The notes beneath the pieces are model-generated. The model had not been told where the DNA came from and made no database searches. It saw only the letters and a program-made list of their open reading frames with translations. DNA of 64,000 bases from Thermohalobaculum sp039187815 (GTDB lineage Bacteria; Pseudomonadota; Alphaproteobacteria; Rhodobacterales; Rhodobacteraceae), in the NCBI GenBank assembly GCA_039187815.1, contig JBCCZI010000002.1:1-64000 (forward strand), in the 5' to 3' direction. Both the position numbers and the translations under genes were made by a program. Of this stretch, positions 16,972 through 25,975 are shown in pieces (the first letter of the stretch is position 1; each line of letters begins with the position of its first letter).

Positions 16972-17283
16972 GCGGGGGACTGCACGGGTGAACGCGGGGG
17001 AGCGCCGCGTCGGGCGACACACCCGGTTGCGACGCTTCCGCCCGCGGCGGGCGGCCATCGGCGCGGCGGCTGGACCCGGGTCAGGGCCAACCGGGCCGCG
17101 AAATTTTCGGGCGGAGGGATGGCCGGACGGTCCGCAGATCTTGTGACGCGTGCCTTGGAACCAGCCCCTTGGGCAAGCGCCGCTCGGCGCAATGTCTCAC
17201 AACCCAGTCATTTGTGATCATGGTGCCTTGCCGACCGCGGTCTTGCGATGCATCTCCCCGGTGGAGGCAGTTGGGAGAGCCGC
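16972..17283. other. 312-bp gene-free stretch after hemB
   Basis: Contains dispersed repeat copy 4 (17003-17054). The remainder before the sugar dehydrogenase start shows no credible frame or clear promoter; GGTGGAGG just before 17284 is a likely ribosome site region. Confidence 0.55.
17003..17054 (-). repeat. dispersed ~50-bp intergenic repeat, copy 4
   Basis: On the minus strand the 52-bp unit starts CCGCCCGCCGCGGGCGG and ends GTCGCCCGACGCGGCG, followed by CTCCCCC. GGGCG near the left and CGCCC near the right end can pair as an inner stem. It starts 32 bp after the hemB stop. Confidence 0.65.
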
Positions 17284-18405
17284 ATGCGCCAGATCATCGC
17301 CGTTTGCCTTGCCCTGATCGGGCTTGTCGCGCCCTCGGTTTCGGCGGCGACGGACACAGTCACCACATCGGCGGGACCGGTTCGGATCGATGCGGTAGCC
17401 GGGCCGTTCGAACACCCTTGGGCGGTGGCATTCCTGACCTCGGACAACGCTCTGCTGGTCACCGAACGGGGTGGCACCGTCTGGCATATCGCGCCTGGCG
17501 GAGCGCGCCAGCGTGTGCGCGGTGTTCCGGCGAGCGTGCAGACCGGGCAAGGCGGGTTGCTGGATGTGGTCCCGGCCCGCGATTTTGCCGAGACCCGTGA
17601 GGTCTTTTTGTCCTATGCCGCCCCCGATGGGCGGCGGACCCGCACCACGTTGACGGCAGCACGGCTCTCGGCCGACGGTGCGCGCCTCACCGATCTGCGT
17701 GTCCTGTTCGCCCAAGACCCGGCGATCCGCTCCTCGCGCCATTTTGGCAGCCGGATCGTCGAGGCCCCGGACGGCACGCTCTATGTCACGGTGGGAGATC
17801 GCGGTGAGCCGGAACTGGCCCAAGACCCACGCGCCACCATCGGCAAGGTGATGCGGGTCACGCGGGCGGGCACGGTGCCACCGGACAATCCGTTCGTTGG
17901 GGATCCGGCCGTCGATGATCAGATCTGGTCTCTGGGCCATCGCAATCCGCAAGGCGCGGGGCTGGACGAGACCGGGCGGCTCTGGATCGTCGAGCATGGC
18001 GCCCGCGGCGGCGACGAGATCAATCTGCCCCAGCCCGGGCGCAACTACGGGTGGCCGCGGATCTCCTATGGCACCCACTATTCGGGCCTGCCGCATCCGG
18101 CGAGCGCTGCGCCGGGGCTTGAGCAACCCCTCTTCTATTGGGACCCGTCGATCGCGCCGTCTGGGCTTGCGGTCTATTCGGGGGCTCTGTGGTCTGATTG
18201 GGCGGGCGATCTATTTGTCGGTGCGCTAAAATCCGGCGTGTTGGTGCGCCTCGACCGGCAAGGGTCTGAGATCCTCGGCGAGGAGCGTCTGTTGGACGGT
18301 GCCTATGGCCGCATTCGCGATGTGCGCGAGGGGCCGGACGGCGCGCTGTGGTTCCTGACCGACTCGGACCGCGGCGCCTTGTACAGGATCAGCCCGGCCG
18401 AGTGA
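17284..18405 (+). CDS. secreted PQQ-dependent sugar dehydrogenase (aldose dehydrogenase type)
   Basis: A 373-residue periplasmic beta-propeller of the soluble aldose sugar dehydrogenase (GSDH) family, which oxidises sugars with PQQ. A signal peptide covers residues 1-20 (MRQIIAVCLALIGLVAPSVSA). Family blocks include FEHPWAVAFL, VTERGGTVW, SRHFGSRIV, YVTVGDRGEP, SLGHRNPQGAG, IVEHGARGGDEIN, NYGWPRISYG and FWDPSIAPSG-like (YWDPSIAPSGLAVYSG). Start ATG 17284 is chosen because it places the signal peptide at the N-terminus. It needs exported PQQ, whose synthesis genes are not in the window. Confidence 0.9.
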   Translation: MRQIIAVCLALIGLVAPSVSAATDTVTTSAGPVRIDAVAGPFEHPWAVAFLTSDNALLVTERGGTVWHIAPGGARQRVRGVPASVQTGQGGLLDVVPARDFAETREVFLSYAAPDGRRTRTTLTAARLSADGARLTDLRVLFAQDPAIRSSRHFGSRIVEAPDGTLYVTVGDRGEPELAQDPRATIGKVMRVTRAGTVPPDNPFVGDPAVDDQIWSLGHRNPQGAGLDETGRLWIVEHGARGGDEINLPQPGRNYGWPRISYGTHYSGLPHPASAAPGLEQPLFYWDPSIAPSGLAVYSGALWSDWAGDLFVGALKSGVLVRLDRQGSEILGEERLLDGAYGRIRDVREGPDGALWFLTDSDRGALYRISPAE

Positions 18406-18478
18406 TCCGAGATTTTCCGGGCCGCGTGCGGCGCGGCCACGCGTTGCCGCGGCGCGCCGCCGATCCTATAGGGGTGAC

Positions 18479-19594
18479 ATGAGAGATCATCCGATTCCAC
18501 GCTTCACCGCCCTGGCGCAAAGCCTGCCGCCAACCGTGCCTTTTGTGGGGCCCGAGACCCAGGAACGCGCCCGTGGCGGGGCCTTTGCCGCGCGCATTGG
18601 TGCGAACGAGAGCGGGTTTGGCCCCTCTCCCGCGGCGATCGAGGCGATGGCACGGGCCGCATCCGATGTCTGGATGTATGGCGATCCCGAGACTCATGAT
18701 CTGCGCCATGCCTTGGCGCAGGCGCATGGATTGCCGCCCGATTGTCTCGTGGTGGGCGAGGGGATCGATGGCCTGCTGGGTCTGACCGTCCGGCTCCTTG
18801 CCGAGCCCGGGGCGGCGGTCGTGACCTCGGCCGGCGCGTATCCGACCTTCAATTACCATGTTGCCGGGTTTGGGGCGCGGCTCGTCACCGTGCCCTATTC
18901 CGGGGATGCCGAGGATCCTGAGGCGCTGGCCGATGCGGCGTGCGAGACGGGTGCACGGCTGGTCTATCTTGCCAATCCCGACAACCCTATGGGCAGCTGG
19001 CATGGGCCCGAGCGGATCGCGCGTCTGCTCGATGCCCTTCCCGATGGGTGTCTGCTCTGCTTGGACGAGGCCTATATCGAACTCGCGCCCGCTGGCACCG
19101 CGCCGCCATGGGATATGTCGGATCCGCGGCTGATCCGATTTCGCACCTTTTCCAAGGCGCAAGGGCTCGCCGGTTTGCGCGTGGGTTGGCTGGCCACGCA
19201 TCCAGAGCTTGCAGCCGGCTATCACCGCATCCGCAACCATTTCGGCGTGGGGCGGCTGGCCCAAGCAGCGGCTCTGGCCTCGCTCGGGGATCGAGCGCAT
19301 CTCGATCGGGTTATCGCCGCGGTCAGTGCGTCTCGTGCCAGGATTGCCGAGATCGCCGCCGCCAATGGTCTGTCCGCGCTGCCATCCGCCACGAACTTCG
19401 TTGCGATCGATTGCGGCCGCGACGGTGCCTATGCCCGCGCCGTCTTGGTCGGGCTGATCGAGCGCGGGGTCTTTGTTCGTATGCCTGGCGTCGCTCCGCT
19501 TGACCGGTGCATCCGCGTCTCCTGCGGGCCCGAGCCGGACATGGCCGCCTTTGCCGAGGCCCTGCCGCCGGCCCTGGCCTCCGCGGCTGCCTGA
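18479..19594 (+). CDS. class I/II PLP aminotransferase, histidinol-phosphate aminotransferase-like
   Basis: A 371-residue fold-type I aminotransferase. ANPDNPMG (residues 165-172), LDEAYIE with Asp196 and the PLP lysine Lys226 in RTFSKAQGLAGLRVG are in the order expected for HisC-like enzymes. It may make histidine or act on another phosphate or lipid substrate. Eleven bases separate its stop from the sulfotransferase start, and the run continues to hpnA, so a role in lipid modification is conceivable but unproven. Confidence 0.85.
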   Translation: MRDHPIPRFTALAQSLPPTVPFVGPETQERARGGAFAARIGANESGFGPSPAAIEAMARAASDVWMYGDPETHDLRHALAQAHGLPPDCLVVGEGIDGLLGLTVRLLAEPGAAVVTSAGAYPTFNYHVAGFGARLVTVPYSGDAEDPEALADAACETGARLVYLANPDNPMGSWHGPERIARLLDALPDGCLLCLDEAYIELAPAGTAPPWDMSDPRLIRFRTFSKAQGLAGLRVGWLATHPELAAGYHRIRNHFGVGRLAQAAALASLGDRAHLDRVIAAVSASRARIAEIAAANGLSALPSATNFVAIDCGRDGAYARAVLVGLIERGVFVRMPGVAPLDRCIRVSCGPEPDMAAFAEALPPALASAAA

Positions 19595-19605
19595 GGGAGG
19601 TGCCC

Positions 19606-20727
19606 GTGGCCCATCCGCTCGCCGGCGCTGATCTCGGAACACTCGCCCGGGTCTTTGCGGCGGGTGGAGCACCGGATCGCTGGGGGACCGCGCTCGGCAT
19701 TTGGGGATCGGCGCTCGGCCGGGCACCGGTCACGGTGCTCGAGCAATGGCTCCACGATCGCCACTTGCCGAGCACTCAGGCGATGCCGCCGCCGATCTTC
19801 ATCCTCGGCCATTGGCGCTCGGGCACAACGCATCTCTACAACACACTGGTCCATGCGGGCTGGGGCTATGTGCCGCCCGTGGCCACCGGGTTGCCTTGGG
19901 AGATGTTCACGCTCGCCCGGTGGCTTCGCCCGTTCCTGGAGCGGCACCTTCCCGAGACCCGCTATATCGACGCGATCCCGGTGACACCCACCAGCCCACA
20001 AGAGGACGAGATCGCAGTGGCCAACATGTCGCCGCTCTCATTCTACCATGGCCTCTATTTCCCTAAAGCCTTCGATCGGTTTCTGGCCCGCGGTCTGTTC
20101 TTTGACGGCTGCACCGAGGCCGAGATCGCCGCTTGGGAGACGCGCTTAATCTATCTGATGCGCAAGCTCGCGCGGCACCAAGACCGCCCGCTTCTGATCA
20201 AGAACCCGGTCTACACGGCCCGTCCGGCACATCTGGCGCGGCTGTTCCCTGGGGCGAAATTCATCCACATCCACCGAAGCCCGTTCGATGTGTTCCTCTC
20301 GATGCGCAATTTCTACGCCCGGCTGCTCGAGCAGTTCGCCTTGCAGCGGGTGCCCGAGGGGATCGACATCGACGGGGCAATCCTTCGGACCTATGTGCGG
20401 ATGATGGAGGCCTTTGACGAGCAGACCGCCGGATGGCAGGCCCCCGATTTCGTCGAGCTGCCCTACGATCTGCTGGACACCCGCCCGATGGAGGCGCTGG
20501 CACGGATCTATGGGGCGCTGGAGCTGCCGGGCTATGGCGAGACGGAGTCTAAATTCGCCGCCTATCTCGGTTCGGTCCAGAGCTATCGGAAGAACGCGTT
20601 TCGCGGAGACCAAGCGACCGTCGATGCCGTCTCCGCGGCCTGCGCACCCTGGATCGAGCGGTGGGGCTATGCCGCGCCCGAGCTTGCAAAGCTTGGCCAC
20701 GCGCCCAACTCGGAGCACGCCGCATGA
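19606..20727 (+). CDS. PAPS-dependent sulfotransferase
   Basis: A 373-residue protein with the PAPS 5'-phosphosulfate loop ILGHWRSGTTHLYNTL (residues about 66-81) and the 3'-phosphate block KFIHIHRSPFDVFLSMR, as in sulfotransferase family proteins that use PAPS. KNPVYTARPAHLARLFPGA precedes the latter. Start GTG 19606 follows GGGAGG with 7 bp spacing; the open frame upstream lies inside the aminotransferase gene. The stop overlaps the next gene in ATGA. The acceptor is unknown; proximity to hopanoid genes suggests a lipid. Confidence 0.86.
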   Translation: MAHPLAGADLGTLARVFAAGGAPDRWGTALGIWGSALGRAPVTVLEQWLHDRHLPSTQAMPPPIFILGHWRSGTTHLYNTLVHAGWGYVPPVATGLPWEMFTLARWLRPFLERHLPETRYIDAIPVTPTSPQEDEIAVANMSPLSFYHGLYFPKAFDRFLARGLFFDGCTEAEIAAWETRLIYLMRKLARHQDRPLLIKNPVYTARPAHLARLFPGAKFIHIHRSPFDVFLSMRNFYARLLEQFALQRVPEGIDIDGAILRTYVRMMEAFDEQTAGWQAPDFVELPYDLLDTRPMEALARIYGALELPGYGETESKFAAYLGSVQSYRKNAFRGDQATVDAVSAACAPWIERWGYAAPELAKLGHAPNSEHAA

Positions 20728-21830
20728 GACGGGCGCTGTTGGCAGTCCTGGCGGCCGGCGCGCTTGCGCTCATTGGTGCCGTGATATGGTTCGTCGTGCC
20801 TCGCAGCCCGGCGGAGGCGCGTTTTGCCCATGAGGAGTGTCGCCGGCTTCCCTTGACCGATGCGCGCACCGGGGCCGTCTTGGCGGGCATCGAGGACATC
20901 GCGCCCTATGCGAGTGATCTGTTTCTCTCGGTCCAGGATCGGGCGGCGGCCGAGGCGGCGGCGGTCGAGGGACGGACCCCGCCCCAGGGCGGGCTCTATC
21001 GCCTGCCTCTGGCCGATCTCGACCGCCCCGGGCCGCTGGAGCTCGTGGCGCAGACCCCCGCCATGGCGACGCCGCTTCATCCGCACGGCATCCATGCGAG
21101 CCTGGCCAAGCTGGTCGCGATCAATCGCCGCTATGGGCCCGACGGTGCGGAAGGTCGCGAGCTCCTGGTTTTTGCGATCCGCGAGGATCGTCTCAAGCCG
21201 TTGCGGCGACTGCCCAACTCCGCTCTCTGCGCGGCCAACGATCTGCTGCTGACCGGGCGGACCGTGCGGCTCACCCTCGATCGCGCCGCCTGTCCGGGGA
21301 TCGATCCGTGGGAACAGGCGCGCGGAGGGGCGACGGGCAGGCTGGCGATGATGGGGGCCTCGGACAGTGCCTCGGGCGGCTTGCGGGTGATGGCCGACGC
21401 GTTGACCTACCCAAACGGGGTGGCGATGATCGACGGCGCCGAGGGCCGCCGCTTGCTGGTCGCTGAGACCCGGGGCGACGCGCTGGTGGTCTTTGGAGAC
21501 CCGCTGAGGCCAATGCAAATCGGTGCACCGCTGGGGCGCCTTACGTTGCCCGGCGGCCCTGACAACCTGACGGTGGCCCCTGATGGGCGGGCCGTGGCGG
21601 CGCTGCATCCGAGCCTGATCCGTCTGGCGCTCTATCGCTTCGGTTGGGCGGGCCACGCGCCCTCTCGTCTGGTCGCCGTCGATGACCAGGGCGCGACGGA
21701 GTGGCTGTTCGACGACCCACCGGGCGCGCTGTTCTCAGGTGCCAGCGTTGGCGTTCTGACAGAAAGCGGCCACCTCGTCGCGGGGTCGGTGCGCGATGCC
21801 GGTCTCCTGGTCTGCGGTCCCGCGCGGTGA
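20724..21830 (+). CDS. membrane-anchored beta-propeller protein, arylesterase/SMP-30-like
   Basis: A 368-residue product with an N-terminal membrane anchor (residues 1-25, MRRALLAVLAAGALALIGAV). Repeated strand blocks follow: HPHGIHA, ALCAANDLLLTG, ALTYPNGVAMI, LLVAETRGDALVVFG and LPGGPDNLTVAPDG. The HPHGI, AANDL and PGGPDNL blocks mirror the calcium- and substrate-contact strands of paraoxonase/arylesterase and strictosidine-synthase-like six-blade propellers. Hydrolase activity is likely but unproven. It overlaps the sulfotransferase gene in ATGA and precedes hpnA by 37 bp. Confidence 0.75.
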   Translation: MRRALLAVLAAGALALIGAVIWFVVPRSPAEARFAHEECRRLPLTDARTGAVLAGIEDIAPYASDLFLSVQDRAAAEAAAVEGRTPPQGGLYRLPLADLDRPGPLELVAQTPAMATPLHPHGIHASLAKLVAINRRYGPDGAEGRELLVFAIREDRLKPLRRLPNSALCAANDLLLTGRTVRLTLDRAACPGIDPWEQARGGATGRLAMMGASDSASGGLRVMADALTYPNGVAMIDGAEGRRLLVAETRGDALVVFGDPLRPMQIGAPLGRLTLPGGPDNLTVAPDGRAVAALHPSLIRLALYRFGWAGHAPSRLVAVDDQGATEWLFDDPPGALFSGASVGVLTESGHLVAGSVRDAGLLVCGPAR

Positions 21831-21867
21831 GACCTGTCTTCGCGCCGGTGCATACGGTTCGGTTCCC

Positions 21868-22866
21868 ATGCGCGTCCTGGTGACCGGAGGAGGCGGATTC
21901 CTGGGTCGGCATCTGATCGCCGGACTGGTGGCGCGGGGCGATCAGGCCGTGGCGTTCGACCGCGCCTTCCCCGAGCCGGTGCCGGATGCGGTCTGCCATA
22001 TCGGGGATGTGACAGACCCTGTCGCGGTCGAACAGGCGGTGGCCGGGTGCGCGGGCGTGATCCACGCAGCCGCACTCACCGGCCTTTGGGCCCGCGATCC
22101 GGCGGTGTTCGATCAGGTCAACCGCGGTGGGACCGAGACGGTGCTGGGCGCGGCTGCCAAGGCCGGAGTGCGGCGCGCCGTGCATGTCTCGAGCTACACG
22201 ACTCTGATCGCCGGCCCACGCGGACCCTGGCGCACGGTGGACGAGACGGTGGAGTGGCCCGAGACGGCGATGCTCGGCCCCTATCCACGGTCGAAATGGC
22301 AGGCCGAGCGGGTGGCCGAGCAGGCCGCCGTGCCCACCGCGATTGTGTTGCCGGCGGCGCCGATCGGGCCGGGCGATGCCACACCGACACCGCCGGGTGC
22401 CATGCTGCGCGACCTCGCCAATGGCGCGCTGCCGGCGATGATCGACTGCGGTTGGGCCTTGGTGGATGTGCGAGCCGTGGCCGAGGCGACGCTGGTCGCG
22501 CTCGATCGCGGCGAGGCCGGGCGCCGCTATCTCTTGGCGGGCGAGACCCTGGACACTGCCGCCCTGATGGCCCTGTTCGAGCGGGTGAGCGGCGTCACGC
22601 CGCCGCGCGCCCGGGTGCCCCATGGGATCGCTTTGGCAGCAGGGTTGGTTGAGGCCCCGGTCGCCCGCCTGCGCTGCAAGCCGCCAACGGCGCCGCTCAC
22701 GGGCGTGCGCCTGGCCGGCCCCCGCCTGCGCTTCGATGCAGCCCGGGCGCGGGCCGAGCTCGGGTTCGCTCCGCCGCCGGTCGAGGCCGCCCTGCGGGAC
22801 GCGCTGCTTTGGATGCGGGCGCAAGGATGGCTCTCGCGCGCCTTGCCAGGCTTGCCTCAGCCATAG
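21868..22866 (+). CDS. hpnA: hopanoid-associated sugar epimerase/dehydratase HpnA
   Basis: A 332-residue extended short-chain dehydrogenase/reductase. The NAD-binding loop TGGGGFLG is at residues 6-13, the catalytic pair in YPRSKWQAE (YxxxK), and ALTGLWARDP and VNRGGTETVL follow the HpnA pattern. The subfamily is named for its position in hopanoid clusters and is thought to act on sugar-derived groups of hopanoid head groups; its reaction is not firmly known. Start ATG 21868. Its 3' end overlaps the convergent hpnB gene by 10 bp. Confidence 0.88.
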   Translation: MRVLVTGGGGFLGRHLIAGLVARGDQAVAFDRAFPEPVPDAVCHIGDVTDPVAVEQAVAGCAGVIHAAALTGLWARDPAVFDQVNRGGTETVLGAAAKAGVRRAVHVSSYTTLIAGPRGPWRTVDETVEWPETAMLGPYPRSKWQAERVAEQAAVPTAIVLPAAPIGPGDATPTPPGAMLRDLANGALPAMIDCGWALVDVRAVAEATLVALDRGEAGRRYLLAGETLDTAALMALFERVSGVTPPRARVPHGIALAAGLVEAPVARLRCKPPTAPLTGVRLAGPRLRFDAARARAELGFAPPPVEAALRDALLWMRAQGWLSRALPGLPQP

Positions 22867-24032
22867 CGCCGGCCCTTCCACGCGGCACCCTCGCCCGACG
22901 CGTGCCTGCGCGCGCTGTCCACCGTCATCGCAGTATAGAGAGCCGCCGCAACCGGCAGACCCGCCGCCTCCCAAATCGGCCGGCCGAAATGGCCGAGCGT
23001 CGGCGCATAGGCAAGCCCCGCCAGGCCCCAGGCGATCCCGCCGAGCAGCGCGGCTACGGCACTCCCATGCAACGGCACGCTCAGCACCGTGAGCGGCCCC
23101 GCCAGATAGAGCACCGCCATGCCGAGCACCGTGCCCGCCAGCCAAAGCCAATTGTGATCGAGCTGCGCGAAGGCCGTGCGCGTGACCATCTGCCAGACAT
23201 CGCCAAGCCCCGTCGTCTCGCGCAGGCTGACCGCCGCATCATCCGCCAGGCCGAGCCAGATCGGCTCGTTGCCCGGATCGCCCTTGGCCCGGGCGGCCAG
23301 CGCGCAGTCATCGATCAGCGCGCCGCGCATCGCGCCCGGCCAGCCGATCCGCTCGAGCAAGCGGCGGCGCACCAAAATGCACCCGCCCGCGGCTGCCGCG
23401 GTCTTGTGCGTCCGATCGTTGACCCAGCGAAACGGATAGAGCTTATGGAAGAAGAAGACAAAGGCGGGGATCAGCAAGCCCCCCCAGGCCCCGCCATCAT
23501 CCAGCCTGGCCATCAGCGAGGCAAGGCCCAGGCGGTCGGCCCGCGCCTTGGCCACCAGCTTGGCCAATGTGTCCTCTTCGAACCGGATATCCGCATCGGC
23601 CAACAGCACCCATTCGGCCCGCGGTGCCAGTTCTGCCAGCGCCTTGTGCCCGGTCTCGAGCGCCCAGAGCTTGCCCGACCAGCCCGATGGCCGCTCGGGT
23701 GCCGTCAGCACATGCACCGCATGGCCACCGCTGCGCTGGCTCTCCGCGGCCACCGCGCGCGCGGCCTCGGCAGTGCCGTCCCGCGAGCCATCATCGATCA
23801 GCAGGATCTGCAGCCGGCCGCGATAGCCACAGGTGGCATGGGCACGCAGCGTGACCGGGACCGAAGCCGCCTCGTCTCGCGCCGGCACCAACACCGCAAT
23901 CTCGGGCCAATCGGTTGGATCCGGTGCTGCCTCGAGCCGCACATCCGCCCGCCAAAAGCCGCCGCGCATCGACAACAGCCAGGCCCAGGCCAGGCAGGCC
24001 GTCAGGCATATCAGGATCAGGACGATGGTCAT
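22857..24032 (-). CDS. hpnB: hopene-associated glycosyltransferase HpnB
   Basis: A 391-residue family 2-type membrane glycosyltransferase. An N-terminal membrane span (residues 2-20) is followed by the GT-A domain: IAVLVPARDEAASV, LLIDDGSRDGTAE, LLADADIRFE (DxD-like) and GALIDDCALAARAKG. At least three C-terminal spans follow. This arrangement matches HpnB of hopanoid clusters, presumed to glycosylate or modify extended hopanoids. ATG 24032 is the first start with the membrane anchor. It is the only gene of the hopanoid block on the minus strand, between hpnA and hpnC. Confidence 0.88.
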   Translation of the reverse strand: MTIVLILICLTACLAWAWLLSMRGGFWRADVRLEAAPDPTDWPEIAVLVPARDEAASVPVTLRAHATCGYRGRLQILLIDDGSRDGTAEAARAVAAESQRSGGHAVHVLTAPERPSGWSGKLWALETGHKALAELAPRAEWVLLADADIRFEEDTLAKLVAKARADRLGLASLMARLDDGGAWGGLLIPAFVFFFHKLYPFRWVNDRTHKTAAAAGGCILVRRRLLERIGWPGAMRGALIDDCALAARAKGDPGNEPIWLGLADDAAVSLRETTGLGDVWQMVTRTAFAQLDHNWLWLAGTVLGMAVLYLAGPLTVLSVPLHGSAVAALLGGIAWGLAGLAYAPTLGHFGRPIWEAAGLPVAAALYTAMTVDSARRHASGEGAAWKGRRYG

Positions 24033-24170
24033 CGGCGGCTCTTCTGAGTCTGGGATCGCGCGCCAGGACGCTAGCACGCCGCGGCGCCTGCGTCTCGGCG
24101 CACAGATCGACCAAGTGCGATTGTGTTTGCCCGCCACAGCGCCTATTTTCGGCAAAACACCGGACAGGGC

Positions 24171-25049
24171 ATGAGCGAGCAGGCAGAGATACCCCCGACC
24201 GGGCTGGACGCCTTGACTGCGCCGTCGGGAAAGGGCGCATCGGGCGAGAATTTTCCCGTCGGCTCCAGGCTGATCGCGCCGCGGTTGCGACCCCATGTGA
24301 TGCGCTATTACGCTTTCGCCCGGGCCACTGACGACATCGCCGATGCGCCGGAGCTGAGCGCGGAAGAAAAGATCCGTCGGCTGGATCTGTTCGAGGCGGG
24401 CCTGGCACGCGGCGCCACGGGGCCGACCATCGCCACGCGCCTGCGCGACAGTCTGGCCGAGACCGGTGTGCCCACCGCGCGGGCGGCGGATCTGCTGGTT
24501 GCTTTTCGCCAGGATGCGCGCCAAGCGCGCTATGCGGATTGGGAGGCGCTGTTGGAGTATTGCGCCTGTTCCGCCCATCCGGTGGGGCGCTATCTGCTCG
24601 ATCTGCATGGCGAGGCGGCCGAGACCGGGCCGATGGGTGATGCGCTCTGTGCGGCGCTTCAGGTGCTGAACCACCTCCAGGATCTTGGCGAGGACCGCCG
24701 GGCGCTCGACCGGGTCTATCTGCCGCAGGATTGGATGGCCGAGGCCGGGATCGATGAGAGCCATCTCGATGCCGAGCGGACGTCCGCCGGGCTACGTCAG
24801 GTGATCGAGCGCTGCCTCGATGGCACCGATCGCTTGCTCGACCGGGCCGCACCGCTGGCCGCGGCCACGCGCTCGCGCCGCTTGGCGGCCGAAGCCGCGG
24901 TGATCCAACGGCTGGCCCGCCGGCTCTCGGCGCGGTTGCGTCGCCAAGATCCTTTGGCCAGGCGAGTCAAGCACAGCACATGGGATCTGCTGAGCGCTCT
25001 CGGTGCTGGGCTCTGGCGGCTCTCGAGCCTGCCGGGAGCGCGTCCATGA
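24171..25049 (+). CDS. hpnC: hydroxysqualene synthase HpnC (squalene/phytoene synthase family)
   Basis: A 292-residue trans-isoprenyl synthase. GENFPVGSRLIAPRLRPHV near the N-terminus is typical of HpnC, RATDDIADAPELS is the first Asp-rich motif and LNHLQDLGEDRRAL the second. In the bacterial three-step route HpnD makes presqualene diphosphate, HpnC converts it to hydroxysqualene and HpnE reduces that to squalene. The stop overlaps hpnD in ATGA, which supports a shared transcript. Confidence 0.92.
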   Translation: MSEQAEIPPTGLDALTAPSGKGASGENFPVGSRLIAPRLRPHVMRYYAFARATDDIADAPELSAEEKIRRLDLFEAGLARGATGPTIATRLRDSLAETGVPTARAADLLVAFRQDARQARYADWEALLEYCACSAHPVGRYLLDLHGEAAETGPMGDALCAALQVLNHLQDLGEDRRALDRVYLPQDWMAEAGIDESHLDAERTSAGLRQVIERCLDGTDRLLDRAAPLAAATRSRRLAAEAAVIQRLARRLSARLRRQDPLARRVKHSTWDLLSALGAGLWRLSSLPGARP

Positions 25050-25975
25050 CCGGCCTCGAGGCGCTGGCCCCATCGCCGGCCCCGCCCGGCGCCGATCCCG
25101 ATGCGATCGCAGCGGCGATCACGGCCAAGTCTCAGACGTCGTTCTCGACCGGCATGCGCATCCTGCCGGCCGAGCGCCGCCGGGGCATGTGGGCCCTCTA
25201 TGCCTTCAGCCGGGTGATCGATGACATCGCCGACGGACCGGACGACGGCGAGGACTGGCCGTTGGCCGACAAGCACCGGCTGTTGGATGCCTGGCGCGAT
25301 GAGATCGGGGCGCTCTATGCGGGGCGGCCAGTCTCGGCGATCGGCCTCGCGCTCGCAGGGCCCGTCGCCCGCTATGAGCTGCCTCAAGAGGAGTTTTTGG
25401 CGTTGATCGATGGCATGCAGATGGACGCGGATGGGCCGATTATTGCGCCACCGCGGGCCGAGCTTGCGCGCTACTCTCGCCGCGTGGCCGGAACGGTGGG
25501 CCTGCTCTCCATGCGCATCTTTGGCGCTTGGCGTGGCGCGGTGTCGGAGCGCTTCGCGCTTGCCCTCGCCGATGCCTTCCAGCTCACCAACATCCTGCGC
25601 GATATCGAGACCGATGCCGAGATGGGACGGCTCTACCTGCCGCTGGAGCCGCTCCGGGTGCATGGGTTGCCGCTTGAGCCCCTCGCGGCCGCTCGCCATC
25701 CCGCCCTGCCCAGCGTTGCCGCGACCCTCGGGCGCGAGGCGCGGGCCCATTTTGCCGAGGCGCGTGGCTTGATCCGCGCCCATGCGCGCCACCGAATTGC
25801 GCCGGCTTTGCTGATGATGGGCGTCTATGCCGCCTATCTCGCGCGGATGGAGGCGGTTGGCTTTTCTCGGGACGCGCGGGTGCGGCTCTCAAGCGCCGAG
25901 AAGCTGTGGAGCGGGCTTGCCTGCCTGATTGCGCCTGGGCGCGCGGCGGCTCCGGCCGGAGAAGCGCATGGCTGA
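25046..25975 (+). CDS. hpnD: presqualene diphosphate synthase HpnD
   Basis: A 309-residue squalene/phytoene-synthase-family enzyme joining two farnesyl diphosphates into presqualene diphosphate. RVIDDIADGPDDGEDW is the first Asp-rich motif, FQLTNILRDIETDAEMGR the second, and MQMDADGP and LPLEPL blocks match HpnD. Start ATG 25046 overlaps the hpnC stop. Farnesyl diphosphate would come from IspA encoded at 41704-42633. The 3' end overlaps hpnE by 8 bp. Confidence 0.93.
   Translation: MTGLEALAPSPAPPGADPDAIAAAITAKSQTSFSTGMRILPAERRRGMWALYAFSRVIDDIADGPDDGEDWPLADKHRLLDAWRDEIGALYAGRPVSAIGLALAGPVARYELPQEEFLALIDGMQMDADGPIIAPPRAELARYSRRVAGTVGLLSMRIFGAWRGAVSERFALALADAFQLTNILRDIETDAEMGRLYLPLEPLRVHGLPLEPLAAARHPALPSVAATLGREARAHFAEARGLIRAHARHRIAPALLMMGVYAAYLARMEAVGFSRDARVRLSSAEKLWSGLACLIAPGRAAAPAGEAHG

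Noticed and set aside
14836..17058. The enoyl-CoA hydratase-like frame extended to 740 codons
   Set aside because: Codons upstream of ATG 15906 are antisense to hemB; the family start is at 15906.
18418..18462. Seventh copy of the ~50-bp repeat
   Set aside because: It shares CGCGCCGCGG and an inverted arm, but lacks the GACGCGGCG right end, so it is left as a possible distant relative.
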